DNA from: Gibbula magus
Lineage: Eukaryota; Mollusca; Gastropoda; Trochida; Trochidae
Assembly (NCBI GenBank): GCA_936450465.1
Contig: OW388297.1
Coordinates: forward strand, 57,404,989 to 57,468,988
Reading direction: 5' to 3'
DNA length: 64,000 bases
Shown: positions 19,865 through 34,800 of the stretch, piece after piece
Layout: every line of letters begins with the position of its first letter
Numbering within the stretch: position 1 is the first letter of the stretch
Program-made: the position numbers and the translations under genes
The notes under the pieces: model-generated
Databases searched by the model: none
The model's input: only the letters and a program-made list of their open reading frames with translations
What the model was told of the DNA's origin: nothing

Positions 19865-22800
19865 GTGTGTAATGTGTGAAATGTAAAATACACGACACAA
19901 TAGAGTGCCAATTTGTAGGCATTTTTTGCCAGTAGCTGTTTCAGTCTGATAAAAATCGGGTGTAGGTCTTTTCGTAGGAGGAATCAGTTCGTAGGAGTAC
20001 AAAACGGTCGGTTCGTAGGAGGATATAACGGTCGGTTCGTATGGGGATTATTAAATTGTATTATGTACAAGATTTGCAGTCTTTATTTGTTTTGTGATGT
20101 TGTTTTTAATAAAGTAATCTGGTAAGTATGACTATACAACCATACAGTCCTTTATATACATGGCCCTGGAACCAGGGAACCATACAGGGACAATGCAATG
20201 TACAATCAAAACATCTCATTACAACAATCAAAACATCTCACTACATACAAATACAACTTTCCTAAACTGAGAAGACTCATTTATTTTAATCCACGAACTA
20301 TACACGACATGATATATAAACCGGCAAAATGCAACAGTAAGTCACTCTTCTTCAACCATGGCTCTATGCGTTGTATGTAAGAAAGATGTTGGACCAAGGC
20401 AACATGCGATCCAGTGCGACAACGGCGACAAATGGCAACACAGTCTTTGTGACACCGGGATTACCTTAGTCGCCCCCCCCCCCCCCCCCCCCTTCACACA
20501 GCTTCTGTCCATCCTAGCCTTCCTCGTATCCGGCTCTGCGAAAATAAAGTAAAACAATTACAAACAAACACTTAGTAATATCCTAAAACATAATATATTT
20601 AAAAAAATAATCCTCCTACGAAAAGACCTTCTACGAACCGGTTTCACCTACGAAAAGACTGCTTCCCTAAAAATCGACTGTTTTTCAAGGGGGAAAAGTT
20701 TCAAAATACTCTACGGAGATACAAACTCATTTCGTTTGGAAGTTACCATCCCAAACTGTCTGATGTTCCAAGAGGCTGTAGGTGAATTCGCAGACCAGAC
20801 GGGTTCGTAGACCTATATTTCCGGTGGATTCGTAGACGGATTGGCGATGGATTCGTAGAAGTAGAATTTTAATAAAGTAATCAGACACTCGGTGTTGTTA
20901 TTTTTTCTTGGAGAATGTTTGTGTTTGAAATAAATAAAGAAATATGGTAAGTATAATATATAATTCATTTTATAATACCCATATATACAGCATCAATCAA
21001 AAACAAACGGGAGATTAGCAGACATCGGAGAAGATGAAGGACGGCAGGGACATTATATACAGGGACTCGTCTCTTCTGCTCGTTACATGATCATTTCTAC
21101 TGAGCGATGCAATTAGACCTCGCCTCGTCGCGCTTCAACGCACAATATATATAATGTCCCTGAGAAGGGTAAATCATTGACAATCAAAACACATCACAAC
21201 ATCCTGTTTTTATAAAGTCATTAATCTACCGACAACCTAATTTACTAACATTACATTACTTTCAAGTTGTGAATTACACCGACTACAATCAAAGCAACTC
21301 ACAACATATTGTATATTCAGTTGTTTTATACTGAGAAGATCCACTTTCACAGTCGCCTTCGTTAATAGCCAATTGTTAATTGTATTCATCAATCTCATCT
21401 CTCATTTTAATTACAGTTATCATTAATTAAATAATCGTTAATTGTCATTGTTAATTGTATATTCATCAATCTAATCTCTCAATTAAATCAGACCTCCTAC
21501 CAAACCAGCAGCAGATGTAGCATTTGAACTTGTGGATATTTTTACAACATTTGGTGCGCCTAGGATATTGCAAAGTGTTAATGGCCGTGATTTTGTTGCA
21601 GAGGTGATTGATGAAGTTGTCAAAATATGGCCGAGTTTAACTATTGTGCATGGAAAGGTTAGGCATCCACAGAGTCAAGGAAGTGTCGAACGGGCAAATG
21701 GTGATGTTGAAAATATGTTTAGGTGTTGGATGAAGTACCAAATGGACTATTGGGTTGACGTTCGTCCAATTCCAAAAGAACACTGCTTTTCATAGGATTA
21801 TGAAATCATCTCCATATGTTGCTCTGTTTGGACAAGAGCCCATTGTAGGAGTTTCTTCAACATTGCCACTGGATGTTCTTGCGAAAATACAGCCCAAAAC
21901 AGAAGAGGAACTTGACGAATTAATGTTTAGACCAGCTTCACCTACAGATGACGTAACACCTTCAGATGGGTCTTTGTTGTGCAAGGTTTGTTGTGAGGTG
22001 GTTGGTTGAGGTCATATGTGTGTTCAATGCCAGGAGCCAGTTCATGTGATTTGTGGAACTCAGTTAGGAGAGGAAGGATATGGCCAAGTTGTGAAATGTG
22101 CACACTGTGACAAGAGAGACAAACAGTTGATAGTGAGAAAAGGAGCACGAGTTGGACAGGAAGCCCAGGCTGAAAACATGTTGGAATCTACAAGAAAACG
22201 CCTAAAACCTGTAGATGTAGGCGACACTGTAGTTGTACCTGTTTCTCAGTTTGATAGGGGGAGGTCTGATCACAGAAATATTCTTGGTGTCATCACAGAG
22301 AAGAATGACAAGCAACACAGTTTTTAATAAATAAATAAAGATTAAGTTCAATTTTAATGATATAGTGTTGCATTTTAACTGCCTGATTACCATGTGTTAC
22401 ATTGTATCAAGAACTGTTTGTACAGAATAAACATTAATCAAGTGTATTAACTGTTGGCTCTCATTTGGTTTATATCTTTATCCTTGATCATTCCCTGGGA
22501 TTGGGCAAATTTAAATCTGATTTGCCCATTCCCTGGAATTGGGCAGGGGTGGTTGCCCAAACCCAGGGAATGGGCAATTCCGGGAATTTGGCACGACATA
22601 TATACTACTTCTACTAATCCACCGGTTACGAATCCACCACGTCTACGAATTCACCGCATCTACGAACCGGTCTGGTCTACGAAATCACTGCATCCCTTCC
22701 AAGAATTACAAATTGAACTAAGAACAGATCATTGAGAGCTTGAAAACTAAGTATAGTTTGGTCGTTTTAAACCAAGAACTTCTGTAGCTTTGTAAGAAGT

Positions 22801-25800
22801 CATTTCAAGTCAAGACAATAAAACACAGTTATATTCTGGCATTTGTTTTATTTATAGTTTATTGGTGATCTATCGTAATAACTGCCGTCACAATGAAATA
22901 TCGCAATAGTTAATCACAGCAGACTATCGCTATTGCAGTAGTTCATTATTGGTCTATTGCTACCCCAATCTCTAATGTATGTGTTTTTGTATTTACAGGA
23001 GAATAAATATTAACCATCAACTGGTGAAGCAGCTGATATCTGAAGGAAAGACAAAGACGCTGTGTGTAGTAACAGCAGTAGTCAAACTTGTTGATGACGC
23101 CTTGTTGGACACTGAAGTCAAATTCGATGAGAGTGGAAAACTTGGTGGTGCTTTTTCTGTGAGTACATTAGGACACTTTAATACTACGACCCATGAAAAT
23201 AGTATCTTTTTTTTTGCAAAAACCTTAATTTATTTTTCGACCTTAGTTAATCTGTTAAGTGAGTTTATTTTCCTGATGAATGCCAAAATACCATATCATG
23301 ATGTGCTGATAGAAGTTCAAATCATCTTCCTCAACCTGCATATTCATCCACAAATACAATTTATATGACAGTTACTTGTTTTCAATAAAAAATCAAGCAA
23401 CAGACAAGTGGAAAAGCTAAAATGGTTAATATACAAATTATATGATTTTTTAAACTCTACCAACCCAAATCTTTCTATTTATCTGCTATTGATACTTTTC
23501 CAAAATAACTTGATATTAAATGCACATGTCAGGTTTTTTATAAACAAAATCGCAAACTTTTACCTTCATATTTTCACTCTGCAGGACCACTTAGCATTTA
23601 ACTTACTATTTTCTGCAACATTCAGTGCACCATTTCTCCAGTAATAAAAGTAAACTGGCAAATAAATAGAAGCTATTATATTCGTGTCTATGTTATAATA
23701 TGTTACAACACAAATGCTTGAATATTAGGATTTCCTGAGCGAAAGCGAGGGATATACCGATATTCAGGCTCAAGGGTCGTAAACATAATATGACATAGAC
23801 ACGAATAGAATATTCTGTTTATTATCGAAATTGTGAAATTAATGAAAATATGCTTATATCCACTTTCAACCATAGGCTGGCGACCCGCCGTCACCACGTT
23901 TAGAACACAACGTCATAGACGAAGCGTGACGTCATATCATTGTTTATGACGTCACCATGACAAATTGATTGTTTGCCCTAAGGCAACGTATCAAAAATAT
24001 GAACCCCGATATGTTTGCCCTCGTAAGTAATAAAAGCATTTATTACCAATAGGGTTGAAAATAATATTTTTTATATTAGCACATGTGCACATATCACGTT
24101 TGCCTAACAACCATTGTTTCACTGAGACTTACCGTATTTCGTTGTCTGTGACGTCATAAAACGATTGTTCATGACGTCACTGAATCTTGCAGGAGAAATG
24201 GGCCATTTCTGAAAATTACACAAATCTAATGGAATGGAATGGGTATATATAGAAATTATTACATTCGAAAGGGTGCCATATGACTTTGACGAAACTCGGG
24301 CAAATTTATTTATACCCTCGATCACTCTTGTTTGGGCAATAACAAATTTCACACTCGTTTCGTAAAAGTCAAATGCACACTTCCTTGAGTATATCTCTAT
24401 TTCCTATTATCAACAGGATTCTATTAACAGTTGAACACAGGAAAATGGGAAAAAGCTGTAACCTAATAGATCCTAAATTGAATTAATTTGAATTTTAATA
24501 CCGACATAACATTCTTTGACACCTAGCAGAGTACACTACATGATTAAAACACAGTCAAATTGAAATATATTAATGAGGTTAATATTTTGATGACTTTATA
24601 TTTCACAACTATTTGACAAAGACAAGCACATTTGTTGAAATATAAAAACAATGAAAACTTAAGCCATTACGCTGCAAGGGGAGAAAACTTCTTAACGGCC
24701 TAACAGCATATTGTTTATCAGTTTTATTAGATGTTGTGTGTTACTATGTGAATGTTGATCATTGTATATGTTTTATTATTTTAAAAAAATAAATTGGGTT
24801 AGATATTATAAGAATAATCAACGAGTTGTTGGAATCACGGATTATCTGTCCCAAGTTAACTATTGTGATAAACTCTGAGCGTTAGTGAGGAGTTTGATAT
24901 AATAATTCACGAGGGACAGATAATTCGTAATTCCGAATACGAGTTGGTTATTCTTTTTCTTACCCACGATCATTTAAATGCGTAAAAATAAAAAAACAAG
25001 ACCCCAATTCACGATCTTTGATTAGACTGTAAAATACAAATTGTAGTCATACGCCATTCATAAACTCTTCGACACCTTCAAGATGCGCAAATGTAAATAG
25101 TTTGCAGCTTGCTCTATTTTTTCAGAACTATTCTAAAGTTACTGTTGAATTTTATTGCCAAACGGTTAACTGACATAGTAAACATCTCGTTTATATTGTA
25201 AACTATGCCACAGAATGAGAGAAATTAGTGAAAACATGAACTAACAATCGCACTGTTGGATTGCAAGATAGGAGTGTTATTACGTCACCAACTGACGTCA
25301 TTAACCATGATGTCACTTAAGAATTGAATGTCAGTTTGTGTGTTTGCACTGGAAAATGAACGATGTCAAAGCGGGATTCAAACCTCCGTGAACATTCAAT
25401 TCTTATAATTTCTTACGTTATTTTTCGTAATTACCTGCGGCGTTCATCATGCTGAGTGAAGCGTAATAAAATATAATCTTTCAGGGACACGAGATCAGAG
25501 TTATCCGTCTTTTGAATGACGTCATGGCATGGAGGTCGCCATTTGCTGTTGTCACCTCGTCAATATTATGTAAACAACAGTCGGAAAAGCAATATTTCAT
25601 TACCACGACTGCTCAAATCCGAATCCCGTTAGTTCATAATGATTAGATTGTGAGTATTTGCTTATAGATTGCATAAATTGTTTTGAGCCAGCGACCGTGA
25701 ATGTCTTTTGCCGTTCGGTTCTAGAAATATAGGCCTTGTGACTCGGTTAGCTCAACATCAAACAGTTATGCGCGATCTTTTATTGAAATGTTTTATTATT

Positions 25801-28800
25801 ATACCCCCGTTACGAAGTAAGCGGGGGTATATAACGATCATTCCGTCCGTCCTTCCGTCCGTCCTTCCGTCCGGTCAATTTTCTCAAAAACCGTCAAAGG
25901 TACATCAACCAAACTTATTACAGATGTTAACCATGTTCTTCCGATCGGGCACAGACAATTTTCAATTTTCTGAGATTGATATTTTTTGTCGTTTCCATGG
26001 AAACGTCACTTTTTGGACTTAGTTTTATTGTGTTCAATGGGGACAAGTTTTCTCAGGTACTGTTCAACCTAGGTGAATGAAATTTTGGTTGTGAGTACTC
26101 ATGACCATACTCTTTATTGAGTTCGAAAACCAGTTCCGAAATATTATTTTTTACAGAGTTATGGCCCTTGAAACCGAAATTGAACTTCGTACAAGAAGAA
26201 CTGTGATGCTCCAATAGGGACAAGTTTTCTCAGAAACTGTTACATCTAGGTGAATGAAATTTAATATGGAGGTAGTCAAGATGATACTCTTCATCGAGTT
26301 CGAAAACCAGTTCCGAAATATTATTTTTTATGGAGTTATGGCCCTTGAATCCGAAATTGAACTTAGTACCAGAAGAATTGTGATGCTCCAATGGGGACAA
26401 GTTTTCTCAGAAACTATTACTTCTAGGTGAATGAAATTTAATATGGAGGTAGTCCAGATGATACTCTTTATCGAGTTCGAAAACCAGTTCCGAAATATTA
26501 TTTTTTATGGAGTTATGGCCCTTGAATCCGAAATTGGACTTTGTACCATAAGAGCTGTGATGCTCCAATTGGGACAAGTTTTCTCAGGAACTATTACATC
26601 TAGGTGAATGAAATTTTACATGTAGGTAGTCCAGATGATACTCTTCATCGAGTTCACAGTCCAGTTCCGAAATATTCCTTGAATCTGTAATTGAACTTGG
26701 TACAAATTACCGGTGTGATGCTCTAATGGGAAAAATTATTAGATATCTTTAGATAATCGTGGAAAGCACTCATGGGCTGCCGATGTAAGAAATATATTGT
26801 TTTTAAATGGCTTTTCTTATGTTTGGATAAATCAAGATGTTGGTGAAAAACATGTATTTTTGTCAATGTTTAAGCAACGTATAAAAGACATTTTTATCCA
26901 GAAGTGGTCTGAATCAATTTATTCATCCAGCTTCCTCAGCCATTATTCCTATTGTAAATCAGTTTTTGGGCCTGAAAAATACATCAGTGTCCTTAATGAT
27001 AAATCACTTTTAAGAAGTTTCTGTAAATATAGAATATCTCTACATGCCTTAAAAATCCAGTGTTTAAGAAAAGATAATAATACTCTGAACGATTTAACAT
27101 GTTCATACTGTTCTTCAGGCCAACCTGAAGATGAATATCATATTCTGTTAATCTGTGAAGCCTTTTCCGAATGCAGGAATAAGTTTTTAAAATGCGTTAA
27201 TATTAACCAACAAACGATGTACAATCTTCTAAATGCAAAAAGTGCTGATGTCATTCAAAATTTTGCCATATTTATAAAACGTTTGATGTACCTTATGAAA
27301 TCTTATGTAAAATTGTCTTCAAAGTCACGTGACCAAATTGTTCTTATATAATTTCAACTGTACTATGGGCCACTGAGCCTTACATGCTGAATAAACATGT
27401 CTGTCTGTCTTCATCGAGTTCGAAAACCAGTTCCGAAATATTTTTTTTTTCGGAGTTATGGCCCTTGAATCCGAAATTGAACTTTGTACCAAAAGAGCTG
27501 TGATGCTCCAATTGGAACAAGTTTTCTCTGAAACTATTACATCTAGGTGAATGAAATTTTACATGTAGGTAGTTCAGATGATACTCTTTATCGAGTTCAC
27601 AGTCCAGTTCCGCAATATTATTTCAAAGCCCTTGAATCTGTAATTGAACTTGGTACAAATTACCGGTGTGATGCCCTAATGGGAAAAATTAAGTTACCTG
27701 AAAAATATTACATCTGGGTGAATTAAATTTTGTAATAACAGTCAGTTCCTAAAATTATTTTGGACAATATTATGATGCTTGAAGCTTTTTTTTAAACATA
27801 GTAACCTTCACATCTATAATTCTCAATGGACGGATAGCGGATGACGGGGGTATGTGAGCCATGCTCACTTTTTTCTTGTTTTAACAATTGAGAAGGTCGT
27901 ATGATATTGAGTTTATGTCATTCAATCAGATAAGTCGGTAAATGCATGGTAACCGTTGGAAATTTGCTAACAAAATCACGCTCAATCAGGAAAGAACGCT
28001 ACAGTGCCGTCGAACGTTCACACGTCATGAAAGCGTTCACACGAGTATGAAAGATTTTCCAAGAGTTCATGGGTTATGAACCTCGAAATTTTGATCACCT
28101 GACCGTGCTCTCAACCAACCAAAGTTCGTGATTCCGTGTAAACTTCAAAGTAAGAAATTATAAAGCAATGACGTCACTGCAGTGAAGCCGGCGACTTTTG
28201 CATGCTGCTTCGCCTTGCAAGTTTAGTACTGTAATTACTGACGTGTGAATAGGTATACTCGAAATTGTACAATTATGTGATTTAGCTTAAACAGGATAGC
28301 TAAGCAATTCATGAATGAGCGCAAAGTAGTTCCATAAACCAATCAAAACCCAAGTTATATTTAGAAAAACTGTAATTCCCATGACCATTATGAAAACTTT
28401 AATACACGGCATATCTGTGCCCGTTTGAGTAAGAAAGCTTCTTTTCATTGCACGTAATGCCAAGAACGAAGATGGTGGATGCTGCCGATAGATCATTAAT
28501 AGAATTTTCCCTTTAATATCATGAATATTTTTTATGTCCCTGAATCAGTGATTCCGGGGGTATATTGTTTTTCACCTGTCCGTCTCTCTGTCCATCCGTC
28601 CCTGTGTTAGTCCACAAAAACTTTAACCTTGGCCATAACTTTGGATTGCTCAGAGCTAGGGCTTTCATACTTGGCATCTGGGGGCATCCGTGTTTAACAA
28701 ACACATCTTTCTTGTTTAATATCCGATAATTTTGACCACATGTTGCAGTGCACTGGGCGAAGTGTTTCTGCAGATGCAGAGGAGAGTGTGGATGAGAAGA

Positions 28801-31800
28801 AGTCGAAGACGATGAAATTGATGAAGGGGACGCCGCTCGCATACACGATGCACGAGCTTCTAGTTAGTACCAAGGACGGAACGTTCCAAGTGGAGATCGA
28901 CCGCAGTTCCCGCGGTGGCTTCACGGACGTGTCTCTAGCCGGACTAGATGAAGTGGACGCTATGGCGGAATCTTTCAGCGGACTTGAGTGTTCAGGTAAG
29001 TCATCTGGGTTCCTAAATGTTCTGATTGTTATGATCCTCTTTTATCCACAACGAATGTTCACAGTGGGCATAGAAATTGCCTTCTTCAAGGTGTGAGAGG
29101 TATAGCAATTTCCTCTGTCTGTTTTTATTTTTGACGGTTTCTGTGGAAACACTTCTAACAGTACTGTTTCAAGAACTTGAATGTACCGAAAGTTACTAGC
29201 TTAACATAAAATATGTGAGTGACTAAGGGTCGGTAAAGGAATAAAGCTTAATGATCATTGTTCAATATAGTTCCCACTTTTCCCACTGGGCGGGGGATAT
29301 AATCTGTGAGATAGTTTTTCTGAAAATGGACACACAAGCCTTTGAGTCCACGAACACCCTCATGGATGGAATATTACAATGATGTACAGTCATAGTGCTC
29401 GAAAAATCTAAAATGATAACAGTCCTGATTCAGGGCCTCCCCATAAATAAAATAATAAAAATAGAGGCCCTGTAACCAGGATAGTTATCATTTTAGGGTT
29501 TCTTTAGTTAGTTCGTTAGTTTGTCGGGCAGTTGTGCCAATATCCAGACACAATAGCCTCAGGCTTTTCTTAAGTTAATTTCTTTATGATGATCAGCAAA
29601 GATGACCTTTTTAAGATCTCTGAAGAACATGCGATAGAAAATACTGTTGGCTGTGATTTTCTAAAAGATCCTGGCGCAATTGTGTCATTGTTCATCTTTG
29701 TCGCCACAATTCAAATTAGACAATTCATCAAACCTTTCACCCTTTCAATCCATGCCACTCTTTCATTTGCGTTCATTTACCGCGTAGACAAGTTCATCTA
29801 TTGCTTTGATCTCTACCCAGGTATGTATATCTTATTTCATTCATTTAATTCATCTCTCTAAGTAAAATTTGAATGTATTCATTTAATTTAAGTTTCTTTA
29901 TCATGCTTATCATGCTTTATTATGCTTGTAATCATTGAAGTATTTTATTTTATTTGGCTGATTCATTTTTCTGTTGTATTCCAGCCCCTCAGAGTTAGCC
30001 TTAAGAGAAGCAAGAACAATATGACAACGAAATTTAGCAAATGTTCTTGAAGAACAATGATCATGAACAATGTCAAGTATTTTCTGTCTCAGGATCTCAT
30101 CTTCGTTTTATTTTTTATAATTTGTGAATTATTTTTTGTGATACATTTTTATGTTGAATCAATTGGTATTTTCATTTCTTCTTCCATAAATTAGAAGTGT
30201 GTTAATGGGTTAAATAGCGCCATTGATAATAGGAATATTTGTTGTCTCTTTATAAATAGAATCTCAATTACGGTAGGCTGCCTCATTCTACTAATCATTG
30301 CCATTTCAGTTCACAAATAGAAGTTACCAAAATATGTCAGGTTTGATCAACAACTACTGGTCCTTATGCCAGTTGCAGTGCCTTTAGCTCAACTGTCACA
30401 ACTTTTTAACAATTGATAGTCAGTAATTTTTATTTAGCACAATTTGTGCATTGTAATTGCTGCATGTAAAGGAATGTTAATTTAAAGGTAGGGTGTGTTG
30501 CTCCATGGTCACTTTCGGGATTTCAATTTGACAAATACCCAGACTTTAAATTTCTGAAATCGGCCCTTAAAGGGGCAGTAGCACGTTTTTTGCAAAATTT
30601 ATTTTTTCAAATTTACCATTTATAATGATAGTTTATGTCATTTAAATTAACTTTAGAGGGTAAAACATCTTCTTACACAAACCAATTATCTGTAGTGGTT
30701 AAAACTATGTTGCGTATAAAGTAAAAATTGCATGGCGGCCATTTTATTGTGAACACAATTTATTATTTTGTATTACAAAAACGATTCCCATGACTTAACC
30801 CAAACATGTACACTCATTTTAAACTGTATTTTCCGAAGAGAGAAGGATGTTTTACTATTGGTGAAATTATTTTTCAAATACATTTCATCAACTTATTTGA
30901 GCAAAAAAACGTGCTACTGCCCCTTTAAATTATATATATATATATATATATATACAACTTTTTAATTACCCCACCTAATTAGTGCCGACAACCGATTCAC
31001 TGAACTCACTGAAGCATAACTGCCAGGTTTGACTCCCGGCCTTGGATATTCGCGTATACCGGTATGATATTTCAACGTGTTTTAGCACCTTTAACTGTTG
31101 ATTTAACATACTAATATTCATCAAAACAACTCAAATCTTCCATATATCGAATCCTTAGGTATCTAACGCAAATGTGGTAATTTCGCAAATGACAACTGTG
31201 TGATTATAGTATTAACATGTGATTTAGTCAATTTCAAATGCCCATGATCTGATGTAGTTGCGGTGACAATTCATTACAAAGCCAATTAACGTCATGCTTC
31301 AGTGCGCTCGCTGGGCTAAATTTGCAGCTAAACTCAAACCGGGTTATAAAAGTTGTCTTCATAATCAATTGCAAGAGTATAATGTCTTGATTTTAAGCTA
31401 ATTTGATTCCGATATATAATTTACATAGAGATAATTATCTGTCATTCTTTACAAAAATGCATTACGGTTGAACTTTAATATTTATTTCCAAATATATCCA
31501 TTTTCATTTTAAAAGTTTGCAAGTTGTATCTCATAGTTTCCTGTCAATGTCTCAAAATTCAATTTTGAAGTTTTCATTGCACTTGAACACTTCCTTATAT
31601 AAAAATGTAGGCATTCATACATGATCATCATTTCAATCTTGATGTGAATGATTAGCAATAATATGTTATTGTTGAAATTTGAAGTGTTATGATTTTATTT
31701 TATTTATATTTTAATTTGTATATTGTATTCGTGTTGCCATTGTTGTTTGTTTCTTTTTTGCCTATTTCAGGCATGTTGTCAGATATCAGTTTGATAGAAA

Positions 31801-34800
31801 ATATATGGCAGTTTGTCCCATTTATCAACAATGCAAGCGCAGATATCACTCTCTGAAATCTATTCATGTAACTTCTCTTTTTAATTCTGTTTTCTGATCT
31901 TCTGTCTATTCTGGCTTTTCATTATTTCCGTTCCGCCATTGTACGTTTGTTATGGTTGTTTTACTGTTCTCCTGTTATAATTACTTCTTTATATTCTCTG
32001 TTCCTGAATTTCTGTGTCATTTATTTCAATGTGTTCCTTCCTTTATCCCCCACCACAGCAGTAGAACCAGCAAGCTTGTCAGCTCAATATCTCAAGAACC
32101 ATATCTTACATACACCTATCGGGGGCGCGATTGCAGAGTTGTAAGCGCGTTCGGCTTCTGATCAAGAGGTGTTTGAATCGGCTCTGCAACTTTGTCTGCA
32201 GTAGAGAACTGTTCTACACGCAGTAAGGTTTGGGTGCAATGCTACACTGAATTTCAGCGTAGTGCCACCCATGGTTCGCTAGTTCCAGCCGATGCTTGCA
32301 GGTTTCACCGCAATACATAGCCACATTGGTTTGGCTTTCTCCCTGCAATAATACTAACAGCCGCGATATAAGTGAAATACTCTTAAAAGTGGCCTAAAAC
32401 CCCAACTCACTTCACCTCACCTTACATAAACCTAAACAATTGTTAGTCATTATGTTTTCAATATTACAGTCAGTTTTTAAAATATTTCAACAACACTGAA
32501 ACATAGCAAATTAAACTTTATCATATTTCTGTTGACACCTCATTCCAATTCCTCTACTTTTCACTCTGTAATTTTGAATTTATTATTTGAGGCAGGGGGT
32601 TTATTATTTTCTGTTCTTTTGACATTAATCTAATTTCTGTTCGTTTGTCTATGTTCCTGCTTTATTTTGTGCTTCATCTTCCTCTACCTCTCTCCATAAT
32701 ATTGCACTCCAAGAACAGAATAGAATGTTGAATTTTTTGTAAAACATTTCTTCTGTGTTTGTATATCTTTAAACGATTCCTTATGCTGTCTTTTTTTGCA
32801 TGAACTTAATTCAATGTTTGGTACAACATGTTATATTTGATACTGATTGTTGTTGAGTCATATTTTATTGTGAAAGTGCTATTTATCCCTTGCCACAATA
32901 AAGTTGGCAAGAGGTACAGATATGACCTCCAACCTCCGGTCTTGTGCTTTTTAACTCTCAGGTGAAACCCAAGGGGGTTATGGTCGTGGCACAGCCTATC
33001 CGTCCCGAAAACGGTACTTTCGTTCTGAAATCAACTGCTCCCACAGTTTTTGATTGACTTTCTGAAACTTTACACATGCTTTGGATATACATCGGTGATA
33101 CGCATGTGCTTTTTGGTGACCCATCAGATTTATGTTTTCAGAGTTATGGCCCTTGATTTAGAGCACTCACATTTCCGATTTTAGACTGACAGTACTTGTG
33201 TTCTGAAGTCAACTCCTCCTACAGTTTGTTGATCAATCTTTCTGAAACTTTACACATGCTTTGGATATACATGGTTTATACTCATATGCCCTTGGGACCA
33301 ATCGGATTAATATTTAGAGAATTATGGCCCTTGACTTTGACTGTTGGGCATTCTGACTGTGGGTCTTTAACTTAGCTTGTCTTACTATTGATATGTCTTT
33401 GAAACTTGATATATGTGTTTCTTTTTACATAAGTGAATAAGTAAATTACCCTCGGATCTAAACTAATTGTTTTGAAATTAAGGAACCCAGGGGGTCTTGT
33501 GCACTCAGAGCACTCATGTTAAAATTGTGTTTCCTCCAGAGAACTCTAAATGCCTTTTTTAGATGAGCCTTTTGGTAATTTCAAATAATAATAATAATAA
33601 TAATATACAAAATTTGTATAGCGCCCTATATGGCTTAACAAAAAACCCACTCTAAGGCGCTTCACAGAGACAAGGGATGAGAGACTATTGATGATTTGTA
33701 TAAGCCTTCTTGTACAGATGAGTCTTGACGCCCTTTTTGAATGTGGCAAATGATTCCGAGTCTCTGATTGTGGCTGGTAGATTGTTCCAAACAGATGAAG
33801 CTGTTTTGTCAAAGCACCTGTCGCCATATTTGACAGTTCTGGTTTTTGGTACGGTGATGAGTGAAGCTGTTTCGGAACGGAGGGATCGTGATGGTTGGTA
33901 TGGGGTGATGAGCTCCTGGAGGTAACTTTGACCTGTGCCGTGTAGTGCCTTGTATGTATGTGTCAGGATCTTGTGCTGACATCTCATGTGTACTGGCAAC
34001 CAATGTAAGTCCATCAAAATTGGTGTGATATGGCTTCTTTTCCTTGATCTTGTTATCAGACGCGCAGCGCAATTCTGCACTCTCAGACGGCGAGATTGGA
34101 GCGACTGGGGCAGTCCACACAGAAGGGCATTTCCGTAGTCCAGGCGTGAAATGACGAGGGATTGTACCAATATTTTGCAGCATTTCTCTGTGATGTAAGG
34201 CCTGATGGCTCCAATGTTCCTTATTTGGTGGAAACATGATTTGCTGATGGCATTCACGTGTTTCTCCATTGAGAGTGTGCTGTCGAAGTGGACTCCAAGA
34301 TTCTTAACAGAGTCGGTAGCTTGGATAGTGCTGGTTCCAACATTCAACTCAATGTCCTTCGTGATCTGGCTCTTGGGCTTGAAAACAGTCACCTCTGTCT
34401 TGTATTTGTTGATCTTCAACATGTTTGAGCTTGTCCAACTTGCATCCTCACTCAAACATGTTTCCAGGTTCTTGGTGGCTGAAATCCAATCAGCAGATGG
34501 GTGAATCACTTTGTGCATCTGTTTGTCATCTGCGTAGACGTGGTATGGAAGGTTGTGTTGCTGACATATTTCACTCATGAGTTTGGAGTAGAGACAGTAC
34601 AGAACTGGTCCAAGTACTGAGCCTTGTGGCACACCGTATTCAATGAGCTTGTCCATTGACAGGGATGTTCCTATTGCCACTTGCTGGGTTCGACAGCGCA
34701 TGTAGGATTTAAACCAGGAAAGAGCCTTGTCTGAAATTCCATAGGTGTAGTGAAGCCGTTGAAATAGTATGTCATGATCGATGAGGTCGAATGCAGCAGA

